Shown here piece after piece: positions 6,807-10,471 of a DNA stretch of 10,471 nt. The stretch's first letter is position 1. Each line of letters opens with the position of its first letter. The stretch is from Cephalothrix spiralis. Taxonomy: Eukaryota; Nemertea; Palaeonemertea; Archinemertea; Cephalotrichidae. The position numbers and the translations under genes were made by a program. The DNA lies in assembly GCA_032353305.1 (NCBI GenBank), contig JAUCNG010403584.1, forward strand, positions 1 to 10,471, read 5' to 3'. The notes beneath the pieces were generated by a model, which worked only from the letters and a program-made list of their open reading frames with translations, was not told the DNA's origin and ran no database searches.

Positions 6807-6946
6807 ATGCGGCTGCATTCAGGAAGGGGATCGTTTGTTGTCAATAAATGGCTTACATCTTGAGTGTCGAACAGTTGGGGAAGTTAACAGATTATTACGG
6901 GAACCATTTCAAAAGTCAATTTTGGAGGGCGAGTTTGATGTAGCAG
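6807..6946 (+). CDS. GRIP1: GRIP-like, exon 2 of window (second half of PDZ4)
   Basis: The exon follows a TGTATTTACAG acceptor and ends at a GTAACT donor, entering in phase 2 and leaving in phase 1. It completes the Arg codon from exon 1 and reads CGCIQEGDRLLSINGLHLEC, then an alphaB helix around TVGEVNRLL and the last strand, ending EGEFDVA. The CGxxQxGDRxLxING stretch is diagnostic of PDZ domains of the GRIP type, and EFDVA followed by the next exon's VIPSSG is the PDZ4-PDZ5 junction of GRIP. The residue at the start of alphaB is hydrophobic rather than His, which argues against class I ligand preference. Confidence 0.9.
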
Positions 6947-7416
6947 GTAACTTTTAGATTTGGATAAACAGAGTGCTAGGCACACCAGTTGTGTATAAGG
7001 CCACCAGTTTAAGTGGTACCAAGTTGATGCAAACTGGAGCTCTACATGCAACCTCGTTCTAGAAGATTATAAACCGAAATGCTGCTTTTACCGACGATAG
7101 TCTCTTGGTCCATCGCACACGAGACGTGATTAAACCTTGTTTAATATTGAGTCGATCGACTGGGGTGGCCTGGTTCGGGTTAACCAGGATATTCTAAACC
7201 CCACTATACACGTCCCCAAAACCTAAGATCAAATCGAAGGCCACCCGATCCCGGAAATAGCCGAAAACCCGGTCGTCAATCTAGACACCAATTCGGCAAC
7301 CCTAGTGGCGACCTGTAGCTTGCGATTTTACGAGGTGATTTTCCAAACAACAGTAAACATGCAAGGAGATGTATTTCATCGTTGAAGATTTGACAATACA
7401 TGTATCTCTGTTTCAG
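6947..7416 (+). other. Host intron of 470 bp (phase 1)
   Basis: GTAACT...TCTCTGTTTCAG borders. No gene is seen. The block 7151-7246 is rich in dyads: the palindrome GTCGATCGAC (7151-7160), a hairpin CCTGGTT/AACCAGG (7169-7188), and GGGTGGCCT (7163-7171) complementary to AGGCCACCC (7238-7246). It may be a decayed transposable element. Confidence 0.8.
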
Positions 7417-7494
7417 ATGCTGTGATACCAAGTAGTGGAATATTTAATGTCACCTTAAGAAAAAGAGGGACTACGCTAGGAATAACAATATCAG
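7417..7494 (+). CDS. GRIP1: GRIP-like, exon 3 of window (start of PDZ5)
   Basis: This 78-bp exon starts after GTTTCAG, ends at a GTATGT donor, and is phase 1 at both ends. It reads DAVIPSSGIFNV, then TLRKRGTTLGITIS. LGITIS is the carboxylate-binding loop and beta2 strand of a PDZ domain. The VIPSSG-F-V-L motif followed by LGITIS is what GRIP PDZ5 shows in the family. In GRIP1, PDZ4 packs on PDZ5 and is needed for its fold; the short linker here agrees with that arrangement. Confidence 0.9.
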
Positions 7495-8218
7495 GTATGT
7501 GTTCCATGAAGTTAGTTAGTGCTGCATTGGTAGTTGGGCAAGTTCCACAGCACATGTTAAATACGTTGAGTTGGGTGATCTTGAATGTCTTTCCTGATGG
7601 GAAGCTCCCTCCCTTCTGGGTGAACCCGCTCTGATCCTGAATATAGAAAATAGGACCTGATGACGGGAGTACTGGACTGACGATACTCGCAAAAGCGCCT
7701 GATAACCAGGCTTGCTGTGTCTTCACAGCTTTAAGGTTTTAATAAAATTTTGATACCCTGGCCTAATATACTCGGGATCGTTTTATTCCAAAAATCTTGG
7801 TTAGAGAACGATACCTTGTAATTCCGAGGGGGAATTATATAATCCTAAATTTTAAATTGGGATATTTTTTGAGATCGTGAGATTTTCTACGGATTTATTT
7901 AATAATGTTTTGGGAGATTTAATTCTCTCATTTCCCCCTATGTAAAACCAAAGCCTTATTTATTTGACTACAATTATGAGTTACTTCATCAGTTCTGTTA
8001 ATAAACTTGTAATTGTGGTCCATAGTCCATAGTCGATGTACATTATGTGGGTTTTAATTTCATGAAAGTAAAACTCTACGGGTATGCGCTGTTCAGTTTT
8101 CTGGCCTGAGCTGTGTATCATATTATTCCTCTTTTCATGTTTAACCACTCGCACACGGAGCTTCATCTTGTCCCCAAGGGCAATTTTAATTTATCAATTT
8201 GTTTTTTCTTTCTTTCAG
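7495..8218 (+). other. Host intron of 724 bp (phase 1)
   Basis: GTATGT...TTTCTTTCTTTCAG borders with a strong pyrimidine tract. It carries the plus-strand SINE copy (about 7540-7715) and a small hairpin AATTCC/GGAATT at 7820-7836. I see no gene; the frames open here on either strand lie in the SINE or in AT-rich DNA. Confidence 0.8.
7540..7715 (+). mobile_element. SINE copy, plus strand, probably 5'-truncated
   Basis: The 39 bases at 7642-7680 match the reverse complement of 9581-9619 at 37 positions. Flanking homology includes TTAAATACGT (7557-7566), a TGTCTTTC stretch near 7592, and the CGCAAAAGCGCCTG tail. The tRNA-like head seen in the minus-strand copy is not visible here, so this copy is shortened or diverged at its 5' end. 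It lies just inside the intron after exon 3. Confidence 0.6.
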
Positions 8219-8288
8219 CCCCAAAAAATAGATCCGTAATAGAGCCTTTATTTATATCTAATGTCAAAAGAGGGAGCGTTGCTCACAG
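8219..8288 (+). CDS. GRIP1: GRIP-like, exon 4 of window (middle of PDZ5)
   Basis: This 70-bp exon runs from after TCTTTCAG to a GTAAGT donor, entering in phase 1 and leaving in phase 2. It reads APKNRSVIEPLFISNVKRGS then VAHR. P-L-(F/V)-IS-(N/D)-(V/I)-K-(R/K)-GSVAHR is the beta3-alphaA region of GRIP PDZ5 and is nearly the vertebrate sequence as I recall it. This is the strongest single match in the host gene. Confidence 0.92.
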
Positions 8289-8763
8289 GTAAGTATACAT
8301 TGTAGTACTATAGGCGTTTTTAAACATGGTTAACTCGAAAGCGATTTAGTCAACCCCGTCTTTTTTTCTGCGCGATCAGGCGCGATCGGTATCGATTTCA
8401 AGCAGTGCAACAAATTTGCGGCAGATTTCAGCTAAGCATCAGTAATGAAAATTGCGCATGCATCTATAACATTCAATCGTGGGATTGGATTAAATTGAGT
8501 CACGTGACTTAAGTGAATCGGATGTGATTTCCATATTTTGTATTATGAAAAAGTCACTAAAAGATAAGTTTCTTTAATTTAGGTCACCGTCACCCCCTGA
8601 AAATCCTAATGTCATTTTCTACATTCTAATCATTCGACATTCCCTACGTGACTAAGTGTATGTAACCAACTAGTACTAAGGAAGCTGACTTCTGGGTCTA
8701 TTCGCTCGGAGTTATTTCAAATATTTATAGCGTGTTAACAAACAATTAACCTCTTATTTTCAG
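8289..8763 (+). other. Host intron of 475 bp (phase 2)
   Basis: GTAAGT...CTTATTTTCAG borders. No gene. It contains a direct repeat of GCGCGATC at about 8370-8387 and the palindromic motif described at 8498-8509. Confidence 0.85.
8498..8509. promoter_or_regulatory. Palindrome with E-box/CLEAR-type motif overlapping an AP-1 site
   Basis: AGTCACGTGACT is a perfect 12-bp palindrome. Its core GTCACGTGAC equals the consensus CLEAR element of MiT/TFE bHLH factors, and TGAGTCA at 8496-8502 is an AP-1 consensus that overlaps it. It lies in a short intron of the host gene, so an enhancer role is only a suggestion. Confidence 0.25.
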
Positions 8764-8909
8764 AACTGGCACCATCCATGCTGGCGATCTCTTACTTGCA
8801 ATTGACTCTTTAAAAACAGAAGATTTATCACTTGAGGATGCAGCTGGAATTTTACAGAACGTGGAGGAGAGCATTAAGTTACGGATCAAGAAGGAGGAGA
8901 GATATATTG
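8764..8909 (+). CDS. GRIP1: GRIP-like, exon 5 of window (end of PDZ5)
   Basis: The exon follows TTATTTTCAG and ends at a consensus GTAAGT donor, entering in phase 2 and leaving in phase 1. It completes Arg and reads TGTIHAGDLLLAIDSLKTED, then LSLEDAAGILQNVEESIKLR and IKKEERYI. TGTxxxGDxLLAID and the alphaB helix LEDAAxIL are PDZ5 signatures of GRIP, where the GluA2/3 C-terminus binds in vertebrates. The first alphaB residue is Leu, as expected of a class II-type pocket. The following exon, expected to lead to PDZ6, is not in the window. Confidence 0.9.
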
Positions 8910-9074
8910 GTAAGTTCAGATGTTCCGTCTCAGCACTGTGACCAAGAAACCCCTTAACGAGACTTTGTAAGGGGTATTTGGGAATACGGGAAAATGGGGG
9001 TAAAATGGACCAATTTCGGGAACAAAGAACATCATATTTGAAGGGAAAAAACGAATAAATGCCCAATCATTTCG

Positions 9075-9464
9075 TAAATAATGGTCTCTGACACTCAAAT
9101 GTAGCTTGAAAGTGAATTTGGAGATATATATCACATCGTAGGCCCATTTGTGACTTGAAAATAGAAAAAATCACTGTAAACAGGAAAAGCACTGACTCAA
9201 GCCAAACAGAAGAAAACACTGATATACCAAATTTCGACTGTAATGTCTTTATCAAGATAGATTTCGTATAACTGATATAAAATTGTACAAATTATGTGTA
9301 TATACATATTGACACGCATGAATCTTTAATAATATCAAATTGCCTGCCACAAATTTAACCTTCTGGTAACAAGTACATTTTCAAGTCACAAATGGGCCTA
9401 CGATGTGTTCTATAGCTTCCAATTCACTTTCAAGAGACATTTTAGTGATAGAGACCATTATTTA
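9075..9464. repeat. Long inverted repeat, 88-bp arms around a 214-bp spacer
   Basis: The left arm 9075-9162 and right arm 9377-9464 are reverse complements with about 10 mismatches in 88 bases. The inner 25 bases (CATCGTAGGCCCATTTG and on into GTGACTTGAAAAT) are identical. Weaker similarity extends outward to GAGAC near 8959 and GTCTC at 9551-9555. The spacer 9163-9376 is AT-rich without coding. This fits a non-autonomous transposon with long terminal repeats or two inverted insertions of one repeat. Confidence 0.7.
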
Positions 9465-9559
9465 CAAAATCGGGAACGTTTTGGTAAAAATGACGGGAAC
9501 ATGGAAACATAGGTCAAAAAAGTACGGGAACATGGGACCCCCCTTACATAGTCTCTTTG

Positions 9560-9847
9560 ACCAGGTGCTTTCGCTGGCACTCAGTCCGGTACTCCCGTCA
9601 TCAAGTCCTATTTTCTATACCGGACCTGAGTGGGGCTATCCCAAAGGAAGTGAGCATATCTTTCGAAAAGACATCACACTTCACGTATTTAACCTGACTT
9701 AGCCACCCAGGAGGCAATGTGAGCTGAGAAACTTGCTTTTTATGATGAAAAGTGGTGGAGAAAGATCGAGAAACTGGGACTCGAACCAGGGACCTTAGGG
9801 TTACTAGCCCGATATACAATAACGGCACGAGCGGAACAAAAGTACCA
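9560..9847 (-). mobile_element. tRNA-derived SINE, minus strand
   Basis: Read on the minus strand, the head contains GGTTCGAGTCC (9777-9787), an exact RNA polymerase III B box, preceded by an anticodon-arm-like GGG-CTAGTAA-CCC and, about 50 bp upstream, a loose A box candidate (TGGTACTTTTG, 9837-9847). The T-stem no longer pairs well, so it is not a working tRNA. The body carries the 39-base block shared with the copy at 7642-7680. The tail end near 9560 abuts the outer edge of the inverted repeat. Its family name is not known to me. Confidence 0.6.
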
Positions 9848-10471
9848 AACGCTTATTTAAAAACTTTGGTGGTAACACTCTGACCCGAAATCATTAGCTT
9901 CTTAAATTTAAAGTTTCTTTTGCGGCAACATATAAAAAAAATTGAATTGACCATTTTTATGATTGAATTTCATTCCGACGTGTGTTTAAAAAAAATGCGA
10001 ATATCGTCGGCGGCGGGAAAATAAAACAATCAATTAAATGGCTTACTCTATTTTACCATGGTAGCGACCAGTTTTTATTTATAAAGGCGAACAGAATTTT
10101 ATCACATATAGATATTCACATTGCAATCGTAGTGCAATGGTTCTCCAATCCGCAGGAACCTGATACATGGAGTGGGACGCTTTTCCCGTTGCCGCTGCAA
10201 TTTTTGGCCGCTATATCTATAATCGGTATATAGAAAATAGATTAGAGAACAGGGCATTCGAGTAATTGTTCGAGCAAGCGGTCCGTCTGTGTCAATTTCG
10301 AGAGGTCCATCTGATGCCCGTCCTATACGTAAGACTTGTGATAGACCCCTTGAAAAGTTCTTTTTCAATTTTTGGTCAACTATTCAACTTTTTTTTCAAC
10401 TTATTGGGAGGGCGTCAGATGACTGGCTCAAATAGACACATACGGTCCGCTTTATGAGCATTTACCCTCAG

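Larger units (their letters stand above)
8910..10471 (+). other. Start of the next host intron (incomplete, phase 1)
   Basis: It opens with GTAAGT and no GRIP-like exon is found to the window end; in particular no PDZ6 GITISG loop is encoded. It carries a hairpin (8950-8974, CCCCTTA/TAAGGGG), the long inverted repeat, and the minus-strand SINE. From 9850 to 10471 I see no gene or clear element, only short direct repeats near 10259-10313 (three TTCGAG words; GGTCCGTCTG and GGTCCATCTG). The last bases, TTTACCCTCAG, could be a splice acceptor. Confidence 0.75.

Noticed and set aside
7376-7726. Minus-strand open frame of 116 codons over exon 3 and the SINE
   Set aside because: It is antisense to a well-supported exon and splice sites, and runs through a repeat element.
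9774-9847. Functional tRNA gene on the minus strand
   Set aside because: The B box is exact, but the T-stem and acceptor stem do not pair and the A box is poor; a tRNA-derived SINE explains it, including the shared body with the copy near 7642.

Overview
The window is nuclear DNA from an animal. It holds part of a spliced gene whose five exons encode pieces of a multi-PDZ scaffold protein that matches the PDZ4-PDZ5 region of GRIP1/GRIP2 (glutamate receptor-interacting protein). Every exon has GT...AG borders and the phases chain correctly. The DNA is AT-rich, the introns are mostly about 0.5-0.7 kb, and non-coding parts carry MITE- and SINE-like repeats. GRIP genes are metazoan. A large, homogenised, intronless ankyrin-repeat gene would suit an invertebrate, perhaps a mollusc, but that placement is inference.

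Layout. Exon 1 (1-83) ends the first half of PDZ4. A 6.7 kb intron (84-6806) follows. Inside it, on the same strand, lies a complete uninterrupted gene (ATG at 1411, stop at 5595) for a 1394-residue protein: about 28 ankyrin repeats, a short helical linker, then a protein kinase domain with all the main catalytic residues. It has a TATA/Inr-like promoter candidate about 170-200 bp before the ATG and three overlapping or near AATAAA signals about 315-335 bp after the stop. The rest of the intron holds a duplicated repeat block (6238-6426, with a relative at 262-283) and a 166-bp fold-back MITE-like element (6548-6713). Exons 2-5 (6807-6946, 7417-7494, 8219-8288, 8764-8909) finish PDZ4 and encode all of PDZ5. 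The last 1.56 kb is the next intron, carrying a long inverted repeat (9075-9162 / 9377-9464) and a minus-strand tRNA-derived SINE (about 9560-9847). A second, plus-strand, truncated copy of the same SINE sits in the third intron (about 7540-7715).

The two genes have no evident shared pathway. The host is a synaptic or trafficking scaffold and the nested gene looks like an independent cytoplasmic ankyrin-kinase, possibly a retrocopy or a member of a lineage-expanded family. The most notable points are the nested intronless ankyrin-kinase, its strongly homogenised repeat array with one cysteine at the same place in 26 consecutive repeats, and the several inverted-repeat elements around it. No claim of a wholly new system is supported by the sequence alone.
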